DNA of 64,000 nt from Candidatus Dechloromonas phosphoritropha (lineage in GTDB: Bacteria > Pseudomonadota > Gammaproteobacteria > Burkholderiales > Rhodocyclaceae): positions 744,001 to 808,000 of the forward strand of contig JADKGN010000001.1 in the NCBI GenBank assembly GCA_016722705.1. Direction: 5' to 3'. Position numbers and translations under genes: made by a program. Positions 36,764 to 46,864 of the stretch are shown here, in pieces; within the stretch, counting starts at the first letter, position 1; the number at the start of each line of letters is the position of its first letter. Below the pieces are notes generated by a model. The model had not been told where the DNA came from, did no database searches, and saw nothing but the letters and a program-made list of their open reading frames with translations.

Positions 36764-37204
36764 ATGAAACTAAATCACTTCGGGCGCGCCCTTGCGCTCT
36801 GTATCATTCTCGTCGTGCCGCTGATGTCGGGCTGTGAGACTCAGCAGGCTTTCCAGGTTTCGCAGCCGTCCGCCCGCGTTGGCACCGTCGAATCCATCCG
36901 CTCGCAGACGGTAGAGAATCCCAACACTGCCATCGGCACGATCGGCGGTGCGCTAGTCGGCGGCCTGCTCGGCAATCAGATCGGCGGCGGCAGAGGCCGG
37001 ACCGCGGCGACCGTGGTCGGAGCCGCTGGTGGAGCCTACGCAGGGAACCGGATGACCAGCGGAAGTTCCCTGGTGTGGATCATCGGCGTCCGTTACGATG
37101 ATGGCTCGCTGGCAACCGTCCAGCAATCGGCCTCTCCGGGGTTGCGCATTGGCGACCGCGTGCGGGTCACCAACAACGGAATCGAACTGCTGTCGCGCAG
37201 GTAG
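36764..37204 (+). CDS. Glycine-zipper outer-membrane lipoprotein (SlyB/Pcp-like)
   Basis: 146 residues from ATG 36764 (GAGG 8 nt upstream). Lipobox PLMSGC, then the SlyB-type TVESIRSQTVENPNTAIGTI and a glycine-zipper helix GGALVGGLLGNQIGGGRGRT with VGAAGGAYAGNRM, ending in a conserved SH3-like stretch DDGSLATVQQSASPGLRIGD. Such proteins anchor or stabilise the envelope. Confidence 0.88.
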   Translation: MKLNHFGRALALCIILVVPLMSGCETQQAFQVSQPSARVGTVESIRSQTVENPNTAIGTIGGALVGGLLGNQIGGGRGRTAATVVGAAGGAYAGNRMTSGSSLVWIIGVRYDDGSLATVQQSASPGLRIGDRVRVTNNGIELLSRR

Positions 37205-37257
37205 TCGATGAGCTTGCGCACCCCCAGGCGCGGGATATCGCCGAACAAGGAGCTAAC

Positions 37258-38355
37258 GTGGATATGATCAAGACCTGCATCGCGGTGTTAGCACTCCTGG
37301 CATCTGCGTTACCCGCAAACGCCGAGGAGCCTCAACTGATATGTTTCGGCAACGAACCGTCATGGGGTCTCGAGTTCTCCGGACGAAGTTCCGCGCGGTT
37401 GCTGCTTCCCGATCGGCGGCCGGTGTATTTCCGGGGAAGCGAAACACGTCTCGACGCCCTGAAGGAACGGGCCTGGCGCGGGAAGGCCGCGGGGGGCAAG
37501 GGCGGCAACCTCGTGGCTTTCCTTCGCGAAGCGGTCTGCAGCGACGGCATGTCCGACCTCAGGCACCCGGTGACAGCGCGTGTTTCGCTACCTGACGGGC
37601 GCTTCCTCGCCGGGTGCTGCCGTACTCCGGCTGCACAAAATGCCGTGCCGGCCCCGGTGGCCACGATCGAGGGACCGACCTGGAATCTTGTCGGCCTGCC
37701 GGGGCATGATTCGAGCGCGCTCGGCGCCTCGAAGCGCCCCGTGACAGCGCGCTTCGAGGCGGGGCGCATCAGTGGTTTCTCCGGTTGCAACCGATTTATG
37801 GGTGGTTACACGGTTGACCGCGACAAGCTGGTTATCGGGATGCTGGCCGGCACGATGATGGCCTGTCCGGAGCCTGAAATGGCACTTGAGCGCGCTGTTC
37901 ACGGCGCCTTGACCGGCACCCTCCGCTACGCGATCAGCGTCGACCGCCTGACCTTGACCCCGGTGTCCGGCGCGCCGCTGGTTTTCCAGATGGCGCCGGC
38001 GCCCAGACTCGAGGGCATCACGTGGGAAGTCACTGGCTTCAACAATGGCCGACAGGCGGTGGTGAGCGCATTGTCCGGCACCAGGCTGACTCTTTCGTTC
38101 CAGGACGGCGCGGTGCAGGGCCACAGCGGGTGCAACACATTCCGCGGCACATTCAAGCGCGATGAGAATCGTCTGGTCATCGGGCCGCTGGCCGCGACAC
38201 GCATGGCATGTGCCGGCGAGAGTGTCATGCAGCAGGAGCGCGAATTCCTGGTGGCGCTCGAAACAGCAATATTGTGGAACATTCAGGATGGCATGCTGGA
38301 CATGCACCGCGCGGATGGCGAGCGGGTGCTGACAGCGAACCCAGTCGCCAGATGA
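37258..38355 (+). CDS. Secreted protein with two META (HslJ-like) domains
   Basis: 365 residues from GTG 37258, with AAGGAG 6 nt before it. Signal peptide MIKTCIAVLALLASALPANA. Residues about 25-125 are a COG3650-like region (ICFGNEPSWGLEF...). Two META repeats follow: GPTWNLVGLPGH with ISGFSGCNRFMGGYTVDRDK (about 140-235) and ITWEVTGFNNGRQAVVS with VQGHSGCNTFRGTFKRDENR (about 250-350). META proteins are linked to envelope stress or novobiocin resistance in E. coli (HslJ); the role here is unknown. Confidence 0.87.
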   Translation: MDMIKTCIAVLALLASALPANAEEPQLICFGNEPSWGLEFSGRSSARLLLPDRRPVYFRGSETRLDALKERAWRGKAAGGKGGNLVAFLREAVCSDGMSDLRHPVTARVSLPDGRFLAGCCRTPAAQNAVPAPVATIEGPTWNLVGLPGHDSSALGASKRPVTARFEAGRISGFSGCNRFMGGYTVDRDKLVIGMLAGTMMACPEPEMALERAVHGALTGTLRYAISVDRLTLTPVSGAPLVFQMAPAPRLEGITWEVTGFNNGRQAVVSALSGTRLTLSFQDGAVQGHSGCNTFRGTFKRDENRLVIGPLAATRMACAGESVMQQEREFLVALETAILWNIQDGMLDMHRADGERVLTANPVAR

Positions 38356-38406
38356 CCATGCCGGAGCCAACTCGGACCGGCTGTTATCGTCGATCGAGTT
38401 AAGCAC

Positions 38407-39180
38407 ATGAACAAACGCACGCGATGGATCGTCGCCTTTACGTTGCTGGCCATCGCCGCGGCGTTTCTGCTGCCTGCCATGCCGCAACCCGTTGAATACC
38501 ATGATTTTGCCGATCACCGGCACGCTTTCGGGGTCGCCAACTTTCTCGATGTCGTCTCCAACCTCGCCTTCCTGATCGCGGGAGTCGCGGGCCTTGCAGT
38601 CGTCATCGGCGGCCGCGTGCGGTTCGAGTTCGCCAGCGAACGCTGGCCGTTCGTGGTCTTCTTTTCTGGCGTTCTGCTGACCGCGCTCGGATCGGCCTAC
38701 TATCACCTCGCGCCGGACAACGAGACCCTGTTCTGGGATCGTCTGCCGATGACGATCGCCTTCATGGGACTGGTATCAAGCCAGATCGTCGATCGGATCA
38801 ATGTGCGCGCGGGACTCTTGTTGCTGCTGCCGATGCTGCTGCTCGGCGTGGCGTCGGTCGTCTATTGGCGGGCGACGGAACGCATGGGGGCGGGCAATGT
38901 CCTGCCCTATGGAATTCTGCAAGGATACTCCGTCATTATCCTGCTCCTGCTGGCCAGACTGAATCCGTCCCGCTATACTCGCGGCCGCGATATCTACTGG
39001 GTTTTTGGCTGCTACGTGCTCAGCAAGCTCCTCGAGACCTTCGATCGCGAGCTACTGGCGATCGGTCATTTCGTCAGCGGCCATACGCTCAAGCACCTTG
39101 CGGCCGCTGCTGCTGCAATCGTTGTTTGTCACATGCTGGTGAACAGGAGCCTCAAAGAGGTTTCCGTATCGGCGGGCTGA
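38407..39180 (+). CDS. Ceramidase-like (CREST superfamily) integral membrane protein
   Basis: 257 residues, seven or more helices. Conserved polar sites match alkaline ceramidase-type hydrolases: Asp/His in FADHRHAFGVANFLDVVSNL, TALGSAYYHLAPDNETLFWD with DRLPMTIAFMG, and the C-terminal VSGHTLKHLAAAAAA histidine pair. CREST enzymes are zinc-dependent lipid amide hydrolases; the bacterial substrate is unknown. Confidence 0.8.
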   Translation: MNKRTRWIVAFTLLAIAAAFLLPAMPQPVEYHDFADHRHAFGVANFLDVVSNLAFLIAGVAGLAVVIGGRVRFEFASERWPFVVFFSGVLLTALGSAYYHLAPDNETLFWDRLPMTIAFMGLVSSQIVDRINVRAGLLLLLPMLLLGVASVVYWRATERMGAGNVLPYGILQGYSVIILLLLARLNPSRYTRGRDIYWVFGCYVLSKLLETFDRELLAIGHFVSGHTLKHLAAAAAAIVVCHMLVNRSLKEVSVSAG

Positions 39181-39244
39181 GTGCCAGGGGCTGGTGACCC
39201 AGCCGACTGTTGATGGAACAAGGGAAAACCCGGAAAGAAAGCAG

Positions 39245-39469
39245 ATGCGCTACGTCTACATATCTCTGATTGTCGTGGTAACGGCGGTCGTGTTGCTGTT
39301 CAAGATACAGAACTTCGAGGCGGTTACAGTCTCGTTTTTTGGTGCGGGTATTACGATGCCCACGTCCTTGCTGATCATTGTCGTGTACATTTTGGGGATG
39401 GTCTCGGGGAGTGCGTTGCTCGGTTTGCTGCGCGGCTGGGCCAAGGGTGCGATGCGCCAAGGCGAATGA
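39245..39469 (+). CDS. LapA-domain small membrane protein
   Basis: 74 residues from ATG 39245 with GGAAAG upstream. Two membrane helices around FKIQNFEAVTVSFFGAGITM, the LapA/DUF1049 signature, and PTSLLIIVVYILGMVSGSAL. LapA proteins help assembly of lipopolysaccharide in enterobacteria; here the gene stands apart from lapB. Confidence 0.82.
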   Translation: MRYVYISLIVVVTAVVLLFKIQNFEAVTVSFFGAGITMPTSLLIIVVYILGMVSGSALLGLLRGWAKGAMRQGE

Positions 39470-39518
39470 CACCGAGCCGTCATGGTCGATTTTTTCTTCT
39501 GATTGAAAGGAGTTTGTA

Positions 39519-39896
39519 ATGAGCAATTTCTGGGATTTCGTCATGCTAATCGCATCGACCTTCCTTTTCGTGGCCTATCTCCTGATCCTGTTCAGGATCA
39601 TTGCCGATCTCTTCCAGGACAGCGAACTGGGAGGCGGCTCCAAGGCGTTGTGGCTCATCGGCCTGATTTTCCTGCCGATGTTGACGGCACTGGTGTATGT
39701 GATTGCTCGCGGCAAGAGCATGGCGGGACGGCAACGCGCCGCATTCGAGCGGTCGCGCTCCGAAGCGGAGTCCTACATCAGGCATGTAGCCGGAAAATCG
39801 CCTGCCGAACAGATCGCTGACGCCAAGGCGCTGCTCGAAAACGGTACGATCAGCCAAGAAGAGTTCGTCAAGCTCAAGGCAAAGGCACTCGCCTGA
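39519..39896 (+). CDS. PLDc_N and SHOCT domain membrane protein
   Basis: 125 residues. Two helices (FVMLIASTFLFVAYLLILFR, ALWLIGLIFLPMLTALVYVI) form the PLDc_N-like hairpin, and the C-terminal ADAKALLENGTISQEEFVKL is a SHOCT domain, a short oligomerising helix pair. Function unknown. A strong hairpin follows 8 bp after the stop. Confidence 0.85.
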   Translation: MSNFWDFVMLIASTFLFVAYLLILFRIIADLFQDSELGGGSKALWLIGLIFLPMLTALVYVIARGKSMAGRQRAAFERSRSEAESYIRHVAGKSPAEQIADAKALLENGTISQEEFVKLKAKALA

Positions 39897-39903
39897 ATTT
39901 TCC

Positions 39904-39926
39904 TTGCCGGGGGGACCCCCCGGCAA
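39904..39926. terminator. Strong hairpin between convergent genes
   Basis: TTGCCGGGGGG pairs perfectly with CCCCCCGGCAA around a single A (39904-39926). It sits between the convergent SHOCT and DUF2252 genes. No long T tract follows, so termination is probable but not certain. Confidence 0.6.
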
Positions 39927-39941
39927 TCCAGTCTGTGCGTG

Positions 39942-41336
39942 CTACGAGTCGGATCGGCTCTCGATGGTGCCGGCGGCAATAGCAGCGACGAGTTGGGCGT
40001 GATCCCGGTCGTTCTGGTCGGCGTAGAGACGAGCGAAGTTGCCGATCCCTTGGTCAAACTTCTTGCCCTTGCCGATGTAGGCACTGATGGCGGCGGGGTC
40101 GCCGGTGCACCCATGGGCCTTGGCGAGAGCCTCGCCGCACGCGGTGGCGATCTCGATCAGGTAGGGGCCAAGGAGTTCGATGGTCGGGATGATCTTCATG
40201 TCGCGGAACTGGCGCACGTAATAGTCCCGCCCGCGCAGGGAGCCCCAGCCGGCGAAGATGTCGGTAGCGCTTTGCAGGGCCCGTTTGCCGCTGATCACCC
40301 GCTGGCCATTGTTTTCATGTCGGCCGGGCTGGGTGTGGGCCTCGTACACCGAGGCAGCAGCCTGCTTGACCTGGAGGAACAGCGGATCGTCGCCGCTACG
40401 GCCCTCGAGCAACACCAGATAGACGCGCATGCCGACACTGCCGACCCCGACGACCTGACGGACCACATCGACGAGTGTAAAACGGTCGAACAGCTGTCGC
40501 CGGCCCTCGTGCATGGTCAAGCGATACCCGGCGAAGAGCTGGTCGACCAGATCGGCCTGCTCGTCGTCGTCGATGGTGACGCGAACCGGTGGATTCTCGT
40601 CGATCCGGGGCCGCCCGTTGACCATGCTGGTGAGCTTGGCGAATGCGCCCAGACTGGTTCGCACACGCGCTTCTCTCTCGATATGGATCGACACGAGCCC
40701 ACGGTCGGCTGGTTTGAAAAATCTCACCAGGTTGTAGACATTGATCTTGTCGTACCAGATGTCCAACTCCGGCGCGTCGACATATCTGCTCATGCGTTTA
40801 CGGTAGGCCGAGGCGGCGGCTACTACTGCCGCCTCGGCGGTGCGCGCCTTGATCCCGCATGCACGGGCCGCCACCACCAGACTCGCCGCCAGACGCTTGA
40901 GATCCCACTCGAAGGGACCGGGATGGGTCTCGTCGAAGTCACGCAGGTCGAACAGCAGGTTCCGCTCCGGCGTCGCCCAGAGGCCAAAGTTGAGGACGTG
41001 GGCATCGCCGCAGAGCTGAACCTCCAGGCCGCTGTGCGGCTGCGACGCCAGGTCGGCGGCCATCACCGCCGCCGCCCCGCGGTAGTAGTTCCACGGCGAC
41101 ACCGCCATGCGTCCGTACCGGAGAGGCACCAGATCGGGCACGCGGACCAGGTTCTGGCTGGCGAGCGTAGCGAGCGCGTCGTGCCCGCGGGCCGTCTCGT
41201 CCCAGTGCCCCTGGGCGCCGGGCGCTACCCGTTGGCGGGCGGCCTTGCCCGCCGCTTTCCGCTCCTTGATGGTCGCCGGGAAGTCGTGGAGTCCGGTAAG
41301 CGGAACATCTGCTGTCGGCGGTGTGGGTTCTGTCAT
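39942..41336 (-). CDS. DUF2252 family protein
   Basis: 464 residues. Family features include RMAVSPWNYYRGAAAVMAAD, LEVQLCGDAHVLNFGLWATP, FDLRDFDETHPGPFEWDLKR and LVQQVVGVGSVGMRVYLVLL-like VVRQVVGVGSVGMR, LFLQVKQAAASVYEAH. The GDAH/N and DxD/E pattern resembles aminoglycoside phosphotransferase/kinase folds, so it may be an atypical kinase; substrate unknown. Cytoplasmic, no neighbours on the same strand. Confidence 0.9.
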   Translation of the reverse strand: MTEPTPPTADVPLTGLHDFPATIKERKAAGKAARQRVAPGAQGHWDETARGHDALATLASQNLVRVPDLVPLRYGRMAVSPWNYYRGAAAVMAADLASQPHSGLEVQLCGDAHVLNFGLWATPERNLLFDLRDFDETHPGPFEWDLKRLAASLVVAARACGIKARTAEAAVVAAASAYRKRMSRYVDAPELDIWYDKINVYNLVRFFKPADRGLVSIHIEREARVRTSLGAFAKLTSMVNGRPRIDENPPVRVTIDDDEQADLVDQLFAGYRLTMHEGRRQLFDRFTLVDVVRQVVGVGSVGMRVYLVLLEGRSGDDPLFLQVKQAAASVYEAHTQPGRHENNGQRVISGKRALQSATDIFAGWGSLRGRDYYVRQFRDMKIIPTIELLGPYLIEIATACGEALAKAHGCTGDPAAISAYIGKGKKFDQGIGNFARLYADQNDRDHAQLVAAIAAGTIESRSDS

Positions 41337-41757
41337 GGTGTTCCTTTCGTTGAGATCGACTTCAGGTTCGGCTCCCAGGCACCGAAGTCGTATCGCCAGG
41401 GACGGAAAATCGGAGAATAGTATCGTTGACCGCGTCAGCGACCGTCAATTGAAAAATTTTTCGCGAGTGATGACAGCCTCCACCAACGCCGATCTGCCGC
41501 TGCCGGCGACGCTTCTGATCCGCGAACGGTCGCGGCGCTATTCGCCACACAAGAGGCGCATGCGGCGCTCGGCGAGCGTGAACGCTTCGTCGGCATCGGC
41601 CTTCAACGCCTGCGCCTTGGCCTGTTCACAGGCACTCGTTGCCGCTGGGTAGGATGCCCTGACTGCAAAGCAAAAAGATGATTCTCGAAATCGGCCGCAT
41701 TGTGCGACCATTCCAAGCATTCAGGACAGTCCGTCCAATCGATCCCTGGAGCCTCTG
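41337..41757. other. Intergenic region, possible gene remnant
   Basis: Holds the promoter side of DUF2252. On the minus strand 41538-41720 a 60-codon frame ends ATSACEQAKAQALKADADEA…RMRLLCGE; its second half has coding-like composition but no recognised family, and its beginning does not. It may be the tail of a lost gene. Nothing else seen. Confidence 0.3.
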
Positions 41758-42771
41758 ATGAGCGCGCCCTCTGCCACCCTTCCCTCTTATGTCACACTGG
41801 TCAGCCATGCCGGTTCGAGATTCCGGCTGTGGTGGATGGACAAGCTGTTCCGCCTGGCGGTCAAGCGCGCCTTCAAGTACGACGCCGAGATCCAGTTTCT
41901 GCGCGACCGGCAGGCCGCGCTGGATCTCAAAATGGCCAAAATCGACCCGGAAATGCAGGTACGGGCAATCGAATGCAACGGCACTCCGGCCGAATGGATC
42001 ACCCTGCCCGAGTCACGGGAGGACAAGGTCATCTTCTACATTCACGGCGGCGCCTGGATGTTCAAGTTTCCGCGCCTGCACCACGCCATGGTGGCGAGCT
42101 GGTGCCGGCGGATCAGGGCACGCGCGCTGATGGTCGATTACCGCCTGGCGCCGGAATTCCGCTTTCCGACCGGCGTCGAGGATGTGTGGGCAGCCTGGCA
42201 ATGGCTGATGGCCCAGGGCATTTCAACGCGGGACGTCATCATCGGCGGCGATTCGGCTGGCGGCAACCTGGCCCTCGCCCTGCTGCACCGGATCAAGGCG
42301 GCCGGTCAGCCGATGCCGGCATGCGCCGTCATGCTCTCGCCCTTCGTCGACTTCACCCTGAGCAGCCCGAGCATGGTGACCAACGAAAAGCGCGACCCGA
42401 TGTTCACCACATCGGCGATGGTCGGCCTGCGCCATCACTACATCACGCCGGAAGAAATGCTGTCGCCCGATGCGTCATCGCTATTCGGCGATTTCAGCGG
42501 CCTGCCGCCACTCTTCTTCCAGTCCAGCGAAAGCGAGATGCTGCGTGACGATTCACTGCGCGCCGCGGAACGGGCACACGCGGCCGGTGTCGCCGTCGAG
42601 GTCGAGTTGTGGGTCAACGTGCCGCACGTCTTTCAGGGACTTCAGGCGCTCTCGCACGGCAAGGCGGCGCTGGAAAGGATTGCCGACTTCGTCACGCGGC
42701 ATACCGACTGGGACTGCCGCAATCCGCAACTGCCACTGCAGCAACCGGAATCGACCGCGCCGATCGCCTGA
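41758..42771 (+). CDS. Alpha/beta hydrolase, hormone-sensitive-lipase family
   Basis: 337 residues. Oxyanion-hole motif VIFYIHGGAWMF (about residue 98), nucleophile elbow IIGGDSAGGNLALAL (Ser about 167), a late acid region SSESEMLRDDSLRAAERAHA and the catalytic His in WVNVPHVFQGLQAL. No signal peptide. The family hydrolyses carboxyl esters of short to medium chain. It converges on a KAS III gene with a 5-bp gap. Confidence 0.92.
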   Translation: MSAPSATLPSYVTLVSHAGSRFRLWWMDKLFRLAVKRAFKYDAEIQFLRDRQAALDLKMAKIDPEMQVRAIECNGTPAEWITLPESREDKVIFYIHGGAWMFKFPRLHHAMVASWCRRIRARALMVDYRLAPEFRFPTGVEDVWAAWQWLMAQGISTRDVIIGGDSAGGNLALALLHRIKAAGQPMPACAVMLSPFVDFTLSSPSMVTNEKRDPMFTTSAMVGLRHHYITPEEMLSPDASSLFGDFSGLPPLFFQSSESEMLRDDSLRAAERAHAAGVAVEVELWVNVPHVFQGLQALSHGKAALERIADFVTRHTDWDCRNPQLPLQQPESTAPIA

Positions 42772-42776
42772 ACAGA

Positions 42777-43898
<1,122 letters not shown>

Positions 43899-43984
43899 GG
43901 GACAAGACCGATGAAATTGTTCAGGCATAACGATAGCACAGGCGCCCTCCCCGCTACGCATCCGCCGCCTTCCGCCTTGCCCGT

Positions 43985-44030
43985 GCGCCGCAGCAACTTT
44001 GCTGGCGCCGGTTGCGGTCGACGCCGAAAA
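43985..44030. repeat. Imperfect direct repeat, left border of defence island
   Basis: 46 bp matching 54314-54359 at 40 of 46 positions, with the invariant core CGCCGGTTGCGGTCGACG. The pair brackets the hsd operon region of about 10.3 kb. Could be a junction repeat from insertion or recombination, or two members of a dispersed intergenic repeat. Confidence 0.6.
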
Positions 44031-44207
44031 AGCGGCAAAAAATGGCCCGGCTGAGAATTTCACCACCAATGCCCGAGCTTATCCGATCCAGCCGGTTGCG
44101 ATCGATGACCGGGAATTGACCCGGCAAGGGTGTCATACAATGTTGATCTTCCAGTAACAGCCAGGAATGTCTTGGGCGTTCACTGGCAAACGAAAGAACC
44201 AATAGTC

Positions 44208-46334
44208 ATGAAGTGGATCGTCCCCCCAGAAAAAGACAGCGCCTCCGCAACGCTCGAAAAGCGCCTGTGGAACGCCGCCGACCAGTTCCGCGCCAACTCG
44301 GGCCTCAAGCCGCAGGAATACTCCGGCCCCATCCTCGGCCTCATCTTCCTGCGCTTTGCCGAGCTGCGTTTCACCGTCCAGCTCGGCAAGCTTTCTCACC
44401 CCTCGCCCTCTGGGAGAGGGGCCGGGGGCGAGGGCGCGCAGCCATCGCGTCGTGGCAGCCGGGTCGATGAACCCGCCGCCTATCACGCTGAAAGTATTCT
44501 CTACCTGAGCCCCGAGGCGCGCTTCGACTTTCTGCTGACGCTGCCCGAGGCGGCCGACATCGGCGCCCGGGTCAACGCCGCGATGCGCGACATCGAAAAG
44601 CACAACCCGCAGCTCGCCGGCGTGCTGCCCAAGACCTACAACCTGTTCACCAGCACCCTGCTCAAGGAGCTGCTCAAGAAGGTCTCCGAGATCCCCGCCA
44701 GCGTTGGCTACGATGCCTTCGGGCGCATCTACGAATACTTCCTCGGCGAGTTCGCCCGCAGCGAGGGGCAGAAGGGCGGCGAGTTCTACACCCCGGGTTG
44801 CATCGTGCTCCTGCTCACCGAGGTCATCGAACCCTTCCACGGTCGCATCCTCGACCCCGCCTGCGGCTCCGGCGGCATGTTCGTGCAGTCGGCGCGCTTC
44901 GTCGCCGAGCACCAGAAGAACCCTGCCGCCGAGCTCGCCATCTTCGGCGTCGAGAAGACCGACGAAACCGGCCGCCTGTGCCGCCTCAACCTCGCCGTGC
45001 ATGGGCTGGAAGGCGACATCCGCCACGGCGGCAACATCAACAGCTACTACGACGACCCGCACAGCGCCACCGGCCAGTTCGACTTCGTCCTCGCCAATCC
45101 GCCGTTCAACGTCAACGCGGTGGACAAGGAACGGCTGAAAGACTTGGTCGGCGCCGGCCGCCGCTTCCCCTTCGGCCTGCCGCGCACCGACAACGCCAAC
45201 TATCTGTGGATTCAGCTCTTCTACTCGTCGCTGAATGCGCAGGGCCGCGCCGGCTTCGTCATGGCCAACTCCGCTTCCGACGCCCGTTCCTCCGAGCAGG
45301 AACTGCGGCAGAAGCTGATCAAAGCCCGCGCCGTCGATGTCATGGTCGCCGTCGGCCCCAACATGTTCTACACCGTCACGCTGCCGTGCACGCTGTGGTT
45401 CCTCGACAAGCGCAAGGAAAACCTCCCCTCACCCTCCGGGAGAGGGGCTGGGGGTGAGGGTATCAATCGCCGCGACACCGTGCTCTTCGTCGACGCCCGC
45501 CACATCTACCGCCAGGTGGATCGCGCCCACCGCGACTGGACGCCGGCGCAGATCGGCTTCATCGCCAACATCGTCCGCCTCTATCGCGATGAGACTCCCG
45601 ACTTCACGCTTGGCGGTGTCGGCGCGGAAGCCAAGCTCAAGGAAGTCTTCTCCCCTCTCCCACCGGGAGAGGGGCCGGGGGTGAGGGCCGATGCAAGGGC
45701 GCCAACCCACAAAGATATCCCTCCGGAACACATTGCATTTGCGCGCCAACTGAGGCAACAGCAAACCGACGCCGAAAACCTGATATGGAACATGCTGCGT
45801 GATCGACGCCTGGCAGGTTTCAAGTTTCGTCGTCAACACCCTGCCCCACCCTATGTTCTCGATTTCTACTGCCACGAGGCCAAGCTGTGTATCGAACTCG
45901 ATGGTGGGCAGCACGCCGAACAGGTGAAGAGCGACGGCCAACGCGATACCACGCTGCAGACCCAAGGCATTCGCACCTTGCGTTTCTGGAACAACCAGGT
46001 ACTGACTGAAACCGAAAACGTCCTGGAAGCGATTTGGCAGGCTTTGCATGAGGCTCCACCCTCACCCCCAACCCCTCTCCCGCAGGGAGAGGGGCTTGTC
46101 TACCGCGACATCCCCGGCCTGTGCAAGGCGGCGACGCTGGCCGAGATCGAAGCCCAGGGCTGGTCGCTCAACCCCGGCCGCTACGTCGGCGTCGCGCCCG
46201 GCGAGAACGTCAGCGACGAGGACTTCAAGGAACAACTGGAGGCGCTGAACGAGGAACTGGAGTCGCTGAACCTCCAGGCACGGGAACTGGAACGGACCAT
46301 CGCCGCGAATGTGGCGGGGATTCTGGAGGCGTGA
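44208..46334 (+). CDS. hsdM: Type I restriction-modification methyltransferase subunit with embedded DUF559 domain
   Basis: 708 residues from ATG 44208; ordinary HsdM is about 500. N-terminal HsdM_N begins ATLEKRLWNAADQFRANSGL; AdoMet motif I is ILDPACGSGGMFVQSA (about residue 215) and catalytic motif IV is FVLANPPFNVNAV (about 297), so an N6-adenine methylase. Excess length comes from four in-frame palindromic repeats translated as PSPSGRGAGGEG-like loops and, between repeats three and four (about residues 494-617), a full DUF559 domain (VLDFYCHEAKLCIELDGGQH). The C-terminal coiled coil EQLEALNEELESLNLQAREL is intact. hsdS starts 3 bp downstream. Confidence 0.93.
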   Translation: MKWIVPPEKDSASATLEKRLWNAADQFRANSGLKPQEYSGPILGLIFLRFAELRFTVQLGKLSHPSPSGRGAGGEGAQPSRRGSRVDEPAAYHAESILYLSPEARFDFLLTLPEAADIGARVNAAMRDIEKHNPQLAGVLPKTYNLFTSTLLKELLKKVSEIPASVGYDAFGRIYEYFLGEFARSEGQKGGEFYTPGCIVLLLTEVIEPFHGRILDPACGSGGMFVQSARFVAEHQKNPAAELAIFGVEKTDETGRLCRLNLAVHGLEGDIRHGGNINSYYDDPHSATGQFDFVLANPPFNVNAVDKERLKDLVGAGRRFPFGLPRTDNANYLWIQLFYSSLNAQGRAGFVMANSASDARSSEQELRQKLIKARAVDVMVAVGPNMFYTVTLPCTLWFLDKRKENLPSPSGRGAGGEGINRRDTVLFVDARHIYRQVDRAHRDWTPAQIGFIANIVRLYRDETPDFTLGGVGAEAKLKEVFSPLPPGEGPGVRADARAPTHKDIPPEHIAFARQLRQQQTDAENLIWNMLRDRRLAGFKFRRQHPAPPYVLDFYCHEAKLCIELDGGQHAEQVKSDGQRDTTLQTQGIRTLRFWNNQVLTETENVLEAIWQALHEAPPSPPTPLPQGEGLVYRDIPGLCKAATLAEIEAQGWSLNPGRYVGVAPGENVSDEDFKEQLEALNEELESLNLQARELERTIAANVAGILEA
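44400..44434. repeat. hsd palindromic repeat 1 (in hsdM)
   Basis: CCCTCGCCC…GGGCGAGGG outer stem with CTCT/AGAG inner stem, 35 bp. Translated in frame within the loop before the HsdM segment SRRGSRVDEPAAYHAES, where uninterrupted homologues have a few residues. Confidence 0.85.
45426..45460. repeat. hsd palindromic repeat 2 (in hsdM)
   Basis: 35 bp, CCCTCACCC…GGGTGAGGG outer stem. Encodes SPSGRGAGGEG between WFLDKRKEN and RRDTVLFVDARHIY, a surface loop position. Confidence 0.88.
45652..45687. repeat. hsd palindromic repeat 3 (left of DUF559 cassette)
   Basis: CCCCTCTCCC then GGGAGAGGGG then GGGGGTGAGGG, 36 bp, encoding SPLPPGEGPGVR. It lies immediately upstream of the DUF559 domain, in the orientation opposite to repeat 4. 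Confidence 0.88.
45688..46058 (+). mobile_element. DUF559 (Vsr-like nuclease) cassette inserted in frame in hsdM
   Basis: About 123 codons without homology to HsdM. DUF559 features: IAFARQLRQQQTDAENLIWN, MLRDRRLAGFKFRRQH, PPYVLDFYCHEAKLCIELDG (Asp and ExD of a PD-(D/E)XK-like site), then GIRTLRFWNNQVLTETENVL. Flanked by oppositely oriented palindromic repeats at 45652-45687 and 46059-46094. Downstream, hsdM resumes at YRDIPGLCKAATLAEIEAQG. It reads like a mobile nuclease gene captured as an extra domain; mobility is inference. Confidence 0.75.
46059..46094. repeat. hsd palindromic repeat 4 (right of DUF559 cassette)
   Basis: CCCTCACCCCCAACCCCTCT then CCCGCAGGGAGAGGGG, 36 bp, encoding PSPPTPLPQGEG. 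Inverted relative to repeat 3, so the two bracket the cassette. Confidence 0.88.
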
Positions 46335-46864
46335 GGATGGCTGCTTGGAGAGAGTGCCTCCTTGGCGATGTCATGAATCTCAAGCGTGGTTACGATTTGC
46401 CACACGGATCGCGGTCAACGGGCGTTTTTCCGGTGGTTTCGTCGTCTGGAGTTACCGATCATCATTCGGAAGCGAAGGTAAAAGGGCCTGGCGTTGTAAC
46501 TGGTCGATACGGCACGCTTGGTCAGGTTTTTTACATCGAGTCCGATTTCTGGCCACTCAATACCAGCCTGTACGTCCAGGACTTCAAAGGTAACGACCCT
46601 CGTTTCATCTCCTATTTCCTTGGCACGCTGAATCTTGGGTCACAAAATGCTGCCGGTGCAGTTCCAGGAGTGAACAGGAACCATCTTCACGCGATGGACG
46701 TTCGGGTCCCCCCACTCCCGGTCCAGCAGCGCATCGCGGGCATTCTGTCGGCCTACGACGAACTCATCGAGAACAGCCATCGGCGCATCAGGATTCTGGA
46801 GGCGATGGCCCGCGCCCTCTACCGCGAGTGGTTTGTCCACTTCCGCTTCCCCGGCCACGATGCA

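Noticed and set aside
39939..41420. 493-codon plus-strand open frame opposite DUF2252
   Set aside because: Antisense to a clear DUF2252 gene with family motifs; long antisense frames are expected in GC-rich DNA.
44130..44207. Upstream ATG start for hsdM
   Set aside because: The 26 extra residues do not resemble HsdM N-termini, whereas ATG 44208 starts directly before the conserved LEKRLWNAADQFR segment.
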